DNA from: Ignavibacteria bacterium
GTDB lineage: Bacteria; Bacteroidota; Ignavibacteria; Ignavibacteriales; Melioribacteraceae
Direction: 5' to 3'
NCBI GenBank assembly: GCA_012719345.1
Contig: JAAYAN010000232.1
Span: 31,220-95,219, forward strand
DNA length: 64,000 nucleotides
Under the pieces are notes generated by a model. The model saw only the letters and a program-made list of their open reading frames with translations, did not search any database and had not been told where the DNA came from. The position numbers and the translations under genes were made by a program. This document shows positions 19,075 to 26,470 of this stretch, piece by piece. Each line of letters opens with the position of its first letter. Position 1 is the stretch's first letter.

Positions 19075-20715
19075 TTAATTTTTTGTTGAATATTGAGAAA
19101 GAAGACAATTTTTAAATATTACTGAAAATACAGTTCCTTTCCCTTTTTTGCTTTTTACTTCTATTTCTGCTTCATTTAAATCTGCAAATTTTTTTACTAA
19201 AGCCAAACCAAGTCCGTTGCCATCGTATTTTCTGGTATAACCCCTTTCTTCCTGCAGAAACACAGAAAATAATTTAGGAATATATTCTTCCGATATTCCG
19301 ATGCCTGTATCTTCAATTTCAACAACAAGTTTATTCAAATTGAGTGAATAGAGTTTACAAGCAACCCCGCCGTAATCAGTAAACTTAATTGCATTTTCAA
19401 TCAGGTTTAAGAATATCTGATTCACAGAATAGTAATCGCATATAACATTGGGATTTTCAATTTCACAATAAAAATCAAGCTTAATACCTTTAATTTGAGC
19501 AAGATTCTGGAATTGAGCAATAATCGGGATAAGGATGTCGTGTTGCAGATTGCATTTTTTAAATTCAAGATATTTTTCGTAATTATGTATCTGCGACATA
19601 TTTAAAATCATATCAATCGTTCTGATAAGCCTTTTGCCGCCTCTTTCTATCATCAAGAAGGAATCGTTAAGTTCATCGGTAACGTGAGGTTTTAAGTCGT
19701 TTTTCAGCAATTCCGAAAAACTTAAAATTGAATTTATAGGTGTGCGTATTTCGTGAGAAATCTGGGTTAAAAATTCCGATTTCAATTTGTCCGATTCTTC
19801 GGCTTTGTTTTTTGCTTTTATCAACTCATCCTGAATTCTTCTTCTTTCAATAACATGTGCAATCTGTTCAGCAACAAATTCAAGAATTTCTTTTGTCTGT
19901 TCGGTAAAAGCGTTTTTACCCGAAAAACTGAACAAAGCGATTATCCCAATTATTTTTTCTTTGATGTATAAAGGAACGCCTATCCATACTTCAGGTATAT
20001 TTTTAATATTATCAATTTTCCCGAGAGCCGATAATTTGATAATTTTTTCTTTGTTTACAAGTAACGACATACCTGTATTGAGAACAAAATTAAGCAGGCT
20101 TTCAAATTGAAGATTATCGTACTTGGAAAAAAGTTCACCCGAATGATTTTTTTCAATATAAGAGAATTTTCCTGTTGCTTCATTTATTAGTCCGATATAA
20201 AAACTATCTGCCGGAATAATTTCGTTTAAGGTTTCGCAAATGTTATTATAAATTTCAAAAGTATTTTGCGATAGACCTGACTGGTGGGAAATTTCCAGAA
20301 GTACAGATTGGATAACTTCGTTTCTTTTAAATTCAGTAATGTCTGTAATTGTCGTTAATCTGTAAAACTCGCTTTCCGATGCCTTAATTCGTTTTTTTGC
20401 AACTTTAAGATAGATTTCCGAACCATCTTTTTTGCGAAATCGTGTTTCACCGTCAACGGAAATACCGGTTGAAAGAATTTCATTCAATTGATCGTACGAC
20501 GATTGGACTTTATCGAAAGGAATAACTTCTGAAATTGACTTGCCTTTCAGCTGATTAATTTCAAGATCGTATAAATTACAGTAAGCTTGGTTTACATAAA
20601 CAAATATTCCGTTTTTATCAACAACGCTAATTCCTATATCTGTAATTTCAACTATGGATTTAAAGAATTCGTTAAAATTATTTGAATGAACATCAGCGAA
20701 ACCATTATAATTCAA
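19075..20715 (-). CDS. PAS-GAF sensor histidine kinase (cytoplasmic)
   Basis: 546 residues, TTG start with GGAG 7 nt upstream. No signal peptide or membrane helix, so it is soluble. Order: PAS at about 15-130 ('VEITDIGISVVDKNGIFVYV'), GAF at about 135-285, a short coiled linker, HisKA with 'QISHEIRTPINSILSFSELL' at about 315, HATPase_c with 'NGLGLALVKKFADLN' near 515. Its kinase half is clearly related to that of the neighbouring propeller kinase (same H-box context and ATP lid), suggesting duplication. The two genes are 116 bases apart on the same strand. No response regulator is adjacent. The GAF/PAS pair suggests sensing of a small cytoplasmic signal or redox/gas cue; which one is not visible. 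Confidence 0.9.
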   Translation of the reverse strand: MNYNGFADVHSNNFNEFFKSIVEITDIGISVVDKNGIFVYVNQAYCNLYDLEINQLKGKSISEVIPFDKVQSSYDQLNEILSTGISVDGETRFRKKDGSEIYLKVAKKRIKASESEFYRLTTITDITEFKRNEVIQSVLLEISHQSGLSQNTFEIYNNICETLNEIIPADSFYIGLINEATGKFSYIEKNHSGELFSKYDNLQFESLLNFVLNTGMSLLVNKEKIIKLSALGKIDNIKNIPEVWIGVPLYIKEKIIGIIALFSFSGKNAFTEQTKEILEFVAEQIAHVIERRRIQDELIKAKNKAEESDKLKSEFLTQISHEIRTPINSILSFSELLKNDLKPHVTDELNDSFLMIERGGKRLIRTIDMILNMSQIHNYEKYLEFKKCNLQHDILIPIIAQFQNLAQIKGIKLDFYCEIENPNVICDYYSVNQIFLNLIENAIKFTDYGGVACKLYSLNLNKLVVEIEDTGIGISEEYIPKLFSVFLQEERGYTRKYDGNGLGLALVKKFADLNEAEIEVKSKKGKGTVFSVIFKNCLLSQYSTKN

Positions 20716-20797
20716 AGGGCAACTCCAAAACCAATATCGGATATTTATATATTATTTAAAATCTTGTGGTTAAAAATATCAGAATATATTAAACTTC

Positions 20798-20874
20798 ACA
20801 ACATAAACTGTAATTCAAGAGTAAATTTTTTCTACATAATTAAATATGGTATAAATTTTTCTCTTTTATGTTGT
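20798..20874. repeat. 10-bp inverted repeat in short intergenic gap
   Basis: 'acaacataaa' at 20798-20807 is the reverse complement of 20865-20874, spacer 57 nt. It lies between the stop of rseC (20910) and the start of the PAS-GAF kinase gene. Possible regulatory dyad; nothing else is seen in this gap. Confidence 0.3.
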
Positions 20875-20909
20875 AGCAAATCACAAATATTCCAAAAATC
20901 CGCATTCCT

Positions 20910-21341
20910 TTAATCGGTTTTAGATATTTCTATGAAGCAGTTTTTAAGATATTTTTTGCGGGCAGTAAAATATAAAGTTATGTAATATAAAATCGAAAGC
21001 AATAAACCCGATAAAAAAGATATCAGGTCTTTGATACCTGAGTTTTTAATAAAATAATCCGAAATAATTATTCCGGTAATAAGCAAGACAAGAGGAATGC
21101 CGTAATAAAGCAAGGAAAATAATACTATTTGCGAGCCCTTTACAGATATTTTAACTTCATCACCTTTTTTAAAATTTTTGTTGGAACGCACTTCAATAAT
21201 TTTTTTTATTTCGCAGGGATTACAGAATATTTTCGCGCTGCAATCTTCGCAATTTACGTTTGAATTGATTTGGATGCGTATTTTCTCTCCGGATTTTTCT
21301 AACACCTGCCCTTTTTCAGCTAATTGCTCGTTAAACATCAA
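20910..21341 (-). CDS. rseC: RseC/MucC-like protein of the Rnf operon
   Basis: 143 residues, SoxR-reducing/RseC family. The N-terminal part has four cysteines in two CxxC-like pairs ('CEDCSAKIFCNPC'), then two hydrophobic helices in the C-terminal half ('IVLFSLLYYGIPLVLLITGI' and a second at about 105-125). It follows rnfB by 1 nt, the usual end-of-operon position in many Bacteroidota and Gammaproteobacteria. Known family members link Rnf/Rsx to redox control; here it may help assemble or regulate the complex. Confidence 0.85.
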   Translation of the reverse strand: MMFNEQLAEKGQVLEKSGEKIRIQINSNVNCEDCSAKIFCNPCEIKKIIEVRSNKNFKKGDEVKISVKGSQIVLFSLLYYGIPLVLLITGIIISDYFIKNSGIKDLISFLSGLLLSILYYITLYFTARKKYLKNCFIEISKTD

Positions 21342-21342
21342 T

Positions 21343-22149
21343 TCAGCTCAATTTTTTCAAATTTACGATGGCACCAGTCTTGCATTTATCGAAAGGGATT
21401 AATCCTTCATCCAGCTTATCATAATTAATAACTGGCAAATATCCCCTCATCTCAATACCTCCCTCAGATTTTCTGGCACAAATGCCGCAGCCAATACAAG
21501 CAACCGAACATACTTCTTTGGCAGTCTTCGGTTCATCCTGATTTTTACAAAGGACAAATACTGTTCTGGTGGCAGGATGCATCTCAATAACATTGCGCGG
21601 GCATACTTTTGCACAAATACCGCATCCAGTGCAAATATCTTCCAATATTTCAGGCAAACCGTTATCGTTCATGTACATTGCATCAAAAGGACATGCATTA
21701 ACACAATCTCCGCCGCCTACACAACCGTAAGCACACAGCTTATCGCCTCCCGAAATTATTGTAATTGCTTCGCAGCTTACCGGACCCAGATATTCTGTCA
21801 TTTTCTTAACAGCTTCTTTGTTTCCTCCGCGGCATAAAACACGGGGCAACATTTTTTCGGATACACCTTTTTCAACACCAAGTATTTGTGCAATTTTTTC
21901 CGCGGTTTCGTTTCCTCCAACGGGACAACCATTAATTTTAGCTTTCCCTTCAACAACATTTACAGCAAAATCGTAACATCCGGCTTTACCGCATCCTCCG
22001 CAGTTTGCTCCCGGCAAAACCTCAAAAACTTTTCCTATCAAAGGATTTTCAGTTACACGCAATTTTTTATCGGCAAATGCAAGACCCCCGGCAAATAATA
22101 ATCCTAATCCGCCCATTGTTGCAATTGCTATTATTAATCCAGTTTCCAA
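21343..22149 (-). CDS. rnfB: Rnf complex subunit RnfB
   Basis: Electron-entry subunit of the Rnf ferredoxin:NAD+ oxidoreductase. I place the start at TTG 22149: AGAGG at 22160-22156 lies 6 nt upstream and the protein then begins with a membrane anchor ('LIIAIATMGGLGLLFAGGL'). A longer frame opens at TTG 22191 but has no ribosome site. Clusters: an N-terminal Fe-S domain 'ANCGGCGKAGCYDFA...CPVG', two ferredoxin cassettes ('CVGGGDCVNACP', 'CTGCGICAKVCP') and a further cysteine group 'CSVACIGCGICA' near the end, as in the longer RnfB proteins of anaerobes. Its Shine-Dalgarno overlaps the rnfA stop, so translation is coupled. Confidence 0.93.
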   Translation of the reverse strand: METGLIIAIATMGGLGLLFAGGLAFADKKLRVTENPLIGKVFEVLPGANCGGCGKAGCYDFAVNVVEGKAKINGCPVGGNETAEKIAQILGVEKGVSEKMLPRVLCRGGNKEAVKKMTEYLGPVSCEAITIISGGDKLCAYGCVGGGDCVNACPFDAMYMNDNGLPEILEDICTGCGICAKVCPRNVIEMHPATRTVFVLCKNQDEPKTAKEVCSVACIGCGICARKSEGGIEMRGYLPVINYDKLDEGLIPFDKCKTGAIVNLKKLS

Positions 22150-22159
22150 AAAATACCTC

Positions 22160-22732
22160 TTATAATAGTCCCGAAAATCCCATAAAGGCAAGCGCTAGAA
22201 TTCCGGCAACAATTAAAGTAATTGGCGCACCTTTAAAAGCATCAGGCACGTTAGCAAGTTCTAATTCTTCTCTAATTCCAGCCATTATTGTAATTGCCAT
22301 TGTAAAACCGGTGCCGGCTCCTAATCCAAAAAAGATACTTTCAATAAATGAGTAATTTCTTAAAACAATAAAAAGCGCCAATCCCAAGATTGCGCAGTTT
22401 GTAGTAATAAGAGGCAAAAATATGCCTAATGCTCTGTATAAAGGCTGGCTAACTTTTTTTATAACCATTTCAACCAATTGAACAAGCGAAGCAATTACAA
22501 GAATAAAAGCTACATACTGCAAAAATTCGAGCTTGAACGGAAGCAAAATCATAAAATATATAAGCCATGATACAATTGCAGTAACTGTTAAAACAAACGT
22601 AGTTGCAATTCCCATAGAAAATGCAGATGATATTTTATTTGAAACTCCAATAAAAGGACATATCCCTAAAAAATAGGAAAGAACGAAATTATTAATTATG
22701 GCAGCCGAAATAAATATCAGAATCACTTCCAT
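22160..22732 (-). CDS. rnfA: Rnf complex subunit RnfA
   Basis: 190 residues, six predicted membrane helices. Starts 'MEVILIFISAAIINNFVLSY' and contains 'GICPFIGVSNK' and 'NCAILGLALF', both hallmark segments of RnfA/NqrE; the conserved cysteines near the membrane centre hold the intramembrane Fe-S cluster known for RnfA/RnfE pairs. It directly abuts rnfE (1 nt). Part of the sodium- or proton-pumping core. Confidence 0.95.
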   Translation of the reverse strand: MEVILIFISAAIINNFVLSYFLGICPFIGVSNKISSAFSMGIATTFVLTVTAIVSWLIYFMILLPFKLEFLQYVAFILVIASLVQLVEMVIKKVSQPLYRALGIFLPLITTNCAILGLALFIVLRNYSFIESIFFGLGAGTGFTMAITIMAGIREELELANVPDAFKGAPITLIVAGILALAFMGFSGLL

Positions 22733-23413
22733 TTAAGATGCCACCTCCGAAAGTAAAACACTTTCCTTTTTTTTGCCGATGATTTCCTCAATCATTTTTT
22801 CTTTTTTTATTCGCTTTTTCCGGATTGAAATTTGATTGATTGAAGCCAATAAAAGTCCGTATGTTATAAAAGCGCCTGCCGGTAAAATCATAACAAGCCA
22901 GGGATTAAATTCTGCAGGTAATATTCCGAAATTGAAAATTTTCCCCGACCCGATTAATTCCCGGATTGAACCTATAAGTGTTAATGCTAACAGGAATCCG
23001 GTTCCATTTCCCAAAGCATCTAAAAATGAACGGAATATGGTATTCTTTGATGAAAATGCTTCTGCCCTTCCAAGAATTATGCAATTAACAACAATAAGAG
23101 GAATATATGGGCCCAGTTCTTTACTTAGTTCCGGAAATCGCGCTTTCATTACAAGATCTACAATGGTTACAAACGATGCAATAATTACAATATATGAAGC
23201 TATACGTACTTGCGAAGGAATCAGTTTCCGAATCATTGAAATTATCACGCTGGAAAAAACTAGGACGAATGATGTTGCCAAAGCCATAGCAATTCCGTTA
23301 ACAGCACTTACTGTGACAGCCAGAGTAGGACAAGTTCCTAATAACTGTCTGAAAGTAGGATTTTGATCAAGAATTCCTTTAACAAATTCGCGCCAATATG
23401 ATATTCTAATCAC
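22733..23413 (-). CDS. rnfE: Rnf complex subunit RnfE
   Basis: 226 residues, six membrane helices, paralogue of RnfA. Seen: 'NPTFRQLLGTCPTLAVTVSA' at the N-terminus and 'VNCIILGRAEAFSSKN' in the middle; the cysteines in these two segments pair with those of RnfA to hold a cluster. The basic C-terminal tail ('RKKRIKKEKMIEEIIGKKK') is cytoplasmic. Tight spacing on both sides (0-1 nt) supports one transcript. Confidence 0.95.
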   Translation of the reverse strand: MIRISYWREFVKGILDQNPTFRQLLGTCPTLAVTVSAVNGIAMALATSFVLVFSSVIISMIRKLIPSQVRIASYIVIIASFVTIVDLVMKARFPELSKELGPYIPLIVVNCIILGRAEAFSSKNTIFRSFLDALGNGTGFLLALTLIGSIRELIGSGKIFNFGILPAEFNPWLVMILPAGAFITYGLLLASINQISIRKKRIKKEKMIEEIIGKKKESVLLSEVAS

Positions 23414-23974
23414 TTAATTTTCCTCTTTAACAATTTCCTGAAGTTTTTTTATTCCTTCATTTAAAATTTTAACAACACTTTTAGAAGAAATTGTGGCTCC
23501 GGTTATTGCTTGAATTTCATTTGGATTTTCAGCAGGTTTGCCTTTTACACAGCCAATTTTCGGCAGCACCTCTAAACCGACAAATTGTCCTGAAAAACCA
23601 TTATCAGTTATTTTGCTTCCTAAACCAGGGGTTTCTGTTTGTTCCAGTATTTTTATTCCTGTAATCTTTTCAATATCGGGGGATAATCCTGCCATTAATT
23701 TAATTTTTCCCTGAAAACCATTCCCTTCACAAGGAAGAGCATAACCGGCAAGTTTGTTTTTATTATCGAAAACTTCAAAATATTTTAATTTCCCAGATGT
23801 TTTTGTTTTATAATCGGAAGCACCCGGAATAACTTGGAATATTGCATCTTTTGTTGAATTGTCGCTGTGTTCGCGGATATAGTCTTCCGACCATTTATTA
23901 ACAGCAAACAATACCCCCCCCGAAATAACACCAATAAGCGTTAAAGTTATAACCATTTTAAGTGTATTATTCAT
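23414..23974 (-). CDS. rnfG: Rnf complex subunit RnfG
   Basis: About 186 residues. Start chosen at ATG 23974 because GGAGG lies 6 nt upstream. One N-terminal membrane helix anchors a periplasmic flavin domain. The covalent FMN site is 'ITGATISSKSVV' near residue 165, with the threonine of the S/TGATxS motif as attachment residue. 'EQTETPGLGSKI' is the other family signature. It overlaps the rnfD stop by 8 nt. Confidence 0.94.
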   Translation of the reverse strand: MNNTLKMVITLTLIGVISGGVLFAVNKWSEDYIREHSDNSTKDAIFQVIPGASDYKTKTSGKLKYFEVFDNKNKLAGYALPCEGNGFQGKIKLMAGLSPDIEKITGIKILEQTETPGLGSKITDNGFSGQFVGLEVLPKIGCVKGKPAENPNEIQAITGATISSKSVVKILNEGIKKLQEIVKEEN

Positions 23975-24929
23975 CTTTACCTCCAAATATTAACGGTACT
24001 GTAAATTTGTTTATCAACGGTACAAAAGCATTCATCAACAGAATCGAATACATTACTCCTTCGGGAAGTCCCCCGAAAACTCGGATAACAATAACTAAAA
24101 AGGCAATCCCAAATCCATATATCCATATTCCTTTTGCAGTCAGCGGCGAAGTAACCCAATCGGTCGCCATAAAAAACGAGCCGAATAAAAGTCCGCCTGC
24201 AAGAATATGGAATATTGGATCGGGTGTTTTTCCCATTAAATAAAATATGCCGGAAAAAACCAAACTGCCTGTAATAATTGAAAATGGGATTCTCCAATTA
24301 ACAATCTTCATAAAAACTAAAAATATTCCTCCTGCAATAATAGCAATTGCCGATGTTTCGCCGAGCGAGCCGCCGGTATTTCCTAAAAACATAGGAAATA
24401 TATCTGTAATAACTTTATCGAATTTATACGCTGATAAAGGTGTAGCCCCTGAAAATGCATCAACTGGAAATTCTGTTTTCACCCAAGTTGTCATAGGAAC
24501 AGGAAATGCAGCTTGAAGGAAAGCTCTCCCCACTAAAGCAGGATTAAAAATGTTGCAGCCAAGTCCGCCAAAAACTTCTTTTCCAATCACAATAGAAACA
24601 ACTGCTCCAATTGCTGTAGAACTAAGTGAAAAATCCGGCGGAAGTATAAGCGCAAGTAAAAGACCTGTTAAAAATGCACTTCCGTCTGATAATGTTGATT
24701 CCTGCTTTCTAATTTTTCTTACTGTAAATTCTGCGGAGGCAGTAAAAAAAATGCTTGTTAAAATTATCAAAAACTGTCTTGCTCCAAAAAAAACCAGCGA
24801 AGATATAACACAGGGTAGTAATGCTATTATAACATAAAGCATTGCTTTTTTTGAAGATAAGTCGGAATGAATATGCGGCGAACTGGTTAATTTAAGCTTA
24901 AGCTGTTTCTTTTCAATAATTTCCATCAT
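23967..24929 (-). CDS. rnfD: Rnf complex subunit RnfD
   Basis: 320 residues with about ten membrane helices. Carries the covalent-FMN motif 'SGATPLS' at residues 160-166 (Thr163) and the family segments 'LLLALILPPDFSLSSTAIG', 'GGLGCNIFNPALVGRAFLQ' and 'FGSFFMATDWVTSP'. Together with RnfG it passes electrons through flavins across the membrane. It follows rnfC by 17 nt. Confidence 0.95.
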   Translation of the reverse strand: MMEIIEKKQLKLKLTSSPHIHSDLSSKKAMLYVIIALLPCVISSLVFFGARQFLIILTSIFFTASAEFTVRKIRKQESTLSDGSAFLTGLLLALILPPDFSLSSTAIGAVVSIVIGKEVFGGLGCNIFNPALVGRAFLQAAFPVPMTTWVKTEFPVDAFSGATPLSAYKFDKVITDIFPMFLGNTGGSLGETSAIAIIAGGIFLVFMKIVNWRIPFSIITGSLVFSGIFYLMGKTPDPIFHILAGGLLFGSFFMATDWVTSPLTAKGIWIYGFGIAFLVIVIRVFGGLPEGVMYSILLMNAFVPLINKFTVPLIFGGKDE

Positions 24930-24946
24930 TCTTAAAATTTTCCTAT

Positions 24947-26284
24947 TTAAACAGTTTTTTTCTGCTGGTTTAGTTTAAGCAGACTTTTTTTACCAATTCT
25001 TATCCACTGGACTAAAGGAATGTTAGCCGGGCATCCGTATACGCAGGAACCGCACTCCATACAACTGTTAATTCCTAAACTTTCTGCTTCCTCAATTCTT
25101 CCCAGCTGCGAAAGCTTTGCCAAACGGGTAGGCAGCAGATTCATTGGACAAACCTGAATGCATTTTCCGCAGCGCAGGCAGTTTGTTTCCTGATGAGAAT
25201 GGATTTCACTTTCAGTAAGCACGATAATTCCGGAAGTAGCTTTCATAACAGGAGCAGACAATTCATACTGCCCCACGCCCATCATAGGACCGCCGGCAAT
25301 AATTTTCACAGCATCCTGCGTAAGTCCGCCGCAAAAATTTATTACTTGCTCTAAAGGTGTTCCTATTTTCACTTTTAGATTTTTTGGATTCTTTATCCCT
25401 TTGCCAGAAACTGTTAACCAAGTGTACAAAGGAGGATTTCCTTTAACAACAGCTTCATAAACCTCTACTGCAGTCCCTACATTTTGAATAACCGCGCCTA
25501 CCTCAACAGGAAGTTTGCCGGGAGGAACTTCTCTTCCGGTAACTGCTTTAATAAGCATTTTTTCGGCGCCTTGCGGGTATTTCGTTTTTACAGATTCAAC
25601 AAATATTCTATTCTCATTTTCAACTAATTTGCTTAAAATATTTATTGCATCTTGTTTATTCTCTTCAATTCCTATAATTCCGGTTTCTGCACCGGATGCT
25701 TTCATCGATATTTTCAAACCGGCAATAATATCAGCAGGTCTTTCTAACATCAGTCTGTAATCGCGGGTTAAGTATGGTTCGCACTCGCAACCGTTAATAA
25801 TTAAGTATTCTATTTTTTTTGTTGCCGGCGGACTCAATTTCACAAAAGTGGGAAAAGCTGCCCCTCCCTGTCCTACAATTCCGGCAATTTTAATCCTTGT
25901 ACGAATTTCGTCAAGTGATGCATACTCAGGATTTATCGGATCATATTTACGAATTTCACCGTTATCCGATTTCGATATAAAGATGCATTCTTTTTGAAAA
26001 CCGCTAACAGTTGAATTCATTCCGATTTTTTCAACTTTACCGCAAACAGAGCTTAATACCGGTGACGATATATAACCGTCAGCTTCGGCTATAACTTCGC
26101 CGGCAGCAACAATTTTTCCTTTTTCGGCAATAATTTTAGCTGGTCTTCCTATGTGCTGAACGGTTGGGAGCACTATCATCTCGGGATCTGGCATTGTTTC
26201 TAAGGGCAGGTCTTTGGTGATTTGTTTTTCTTCGGGCGGATGAATTCCGCCGTTAAAGGTTCTTATATTTTTGAAAAAATTCAT
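24947..26284 (-). CDS. rnfC: Rnf complex subunit RnfC
   Basis: NADH-interacting cytoplasmic subunit. I place the start at ATG 26284 ('MNFFKNIRTFNGGIHPPEEK'), which aligns with other RnfC N-termini; an open frame reaches 26362 but adds 26 unlike residues. Seen: 'GYISSPVLSSVCGKVEKIG' (barrel-sandwich hybrid), 'GQGGAAFPT' (FMN/NADH Rossmann-like region), 'INGCECEPYLTRDYRLM', and two 4Fe-4S cassettes 'CLRCGKCIQVCPMNL' and 'CMECGSCVYGCPANI'. It is the first gene of rnfCDGEAB-rseC and lacks a strong ribosome site. No Na+/H+ preference can be read from the sequence. Confidence 0.94.
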   Translation of the reverse strand: MNFFKNIRTFNGGIHPPEEKQITKDLPLETMPDPEMIVLPTVQHIGRPAKIIAEKGKIVAAGEVIAEADGYISSPVLSSVCGKVEKIGMNSTVSGFQKECIFISKSDNGEIRKYDPINPEYASLDEIRTRIKIAGIVGQGGAAFPTFVKLSPPATKKIEYLIINGCECEPYLTRDYRLMLERPADIIAGLKISMKASGAETGIIGIEENKQDAINILSKLVENENRIFVESVKTKYPQGAEKMLIKAVTGREVPPGKLPVEVGAVIQNVGTAVEVYEAVVKGNPPLYTWLTVSGKGIKNPKNLKVKIGTPLEQVINFCGGLTQDAVKIIAGGPMMGVGQYELSAPVMKATSGIIVLTESEIHSHQETNCLRCGKCIQVCPMNLLPTRLAKLSQLGRIEEAESLGINSCMECGSCVYGCPANIPLVQWIRIGKKSLLKLNQQKKTV

Positions 26285-26470
26285 TTTAAATAAGATACGG
26301 CTGTTATTAAAAGATAAAACAATCTTTTGAAATTTAATGAAATCATCTGAATATTCATACAAGTTTAATTTTTTTTGAACTCATATTCTTATAATAAATA
26401 GTCTGAAATATTTATTTTTCTTCTTTTATTTAATAACTTGTTTTTGAAAATATATTTCACTGAGAAATAA

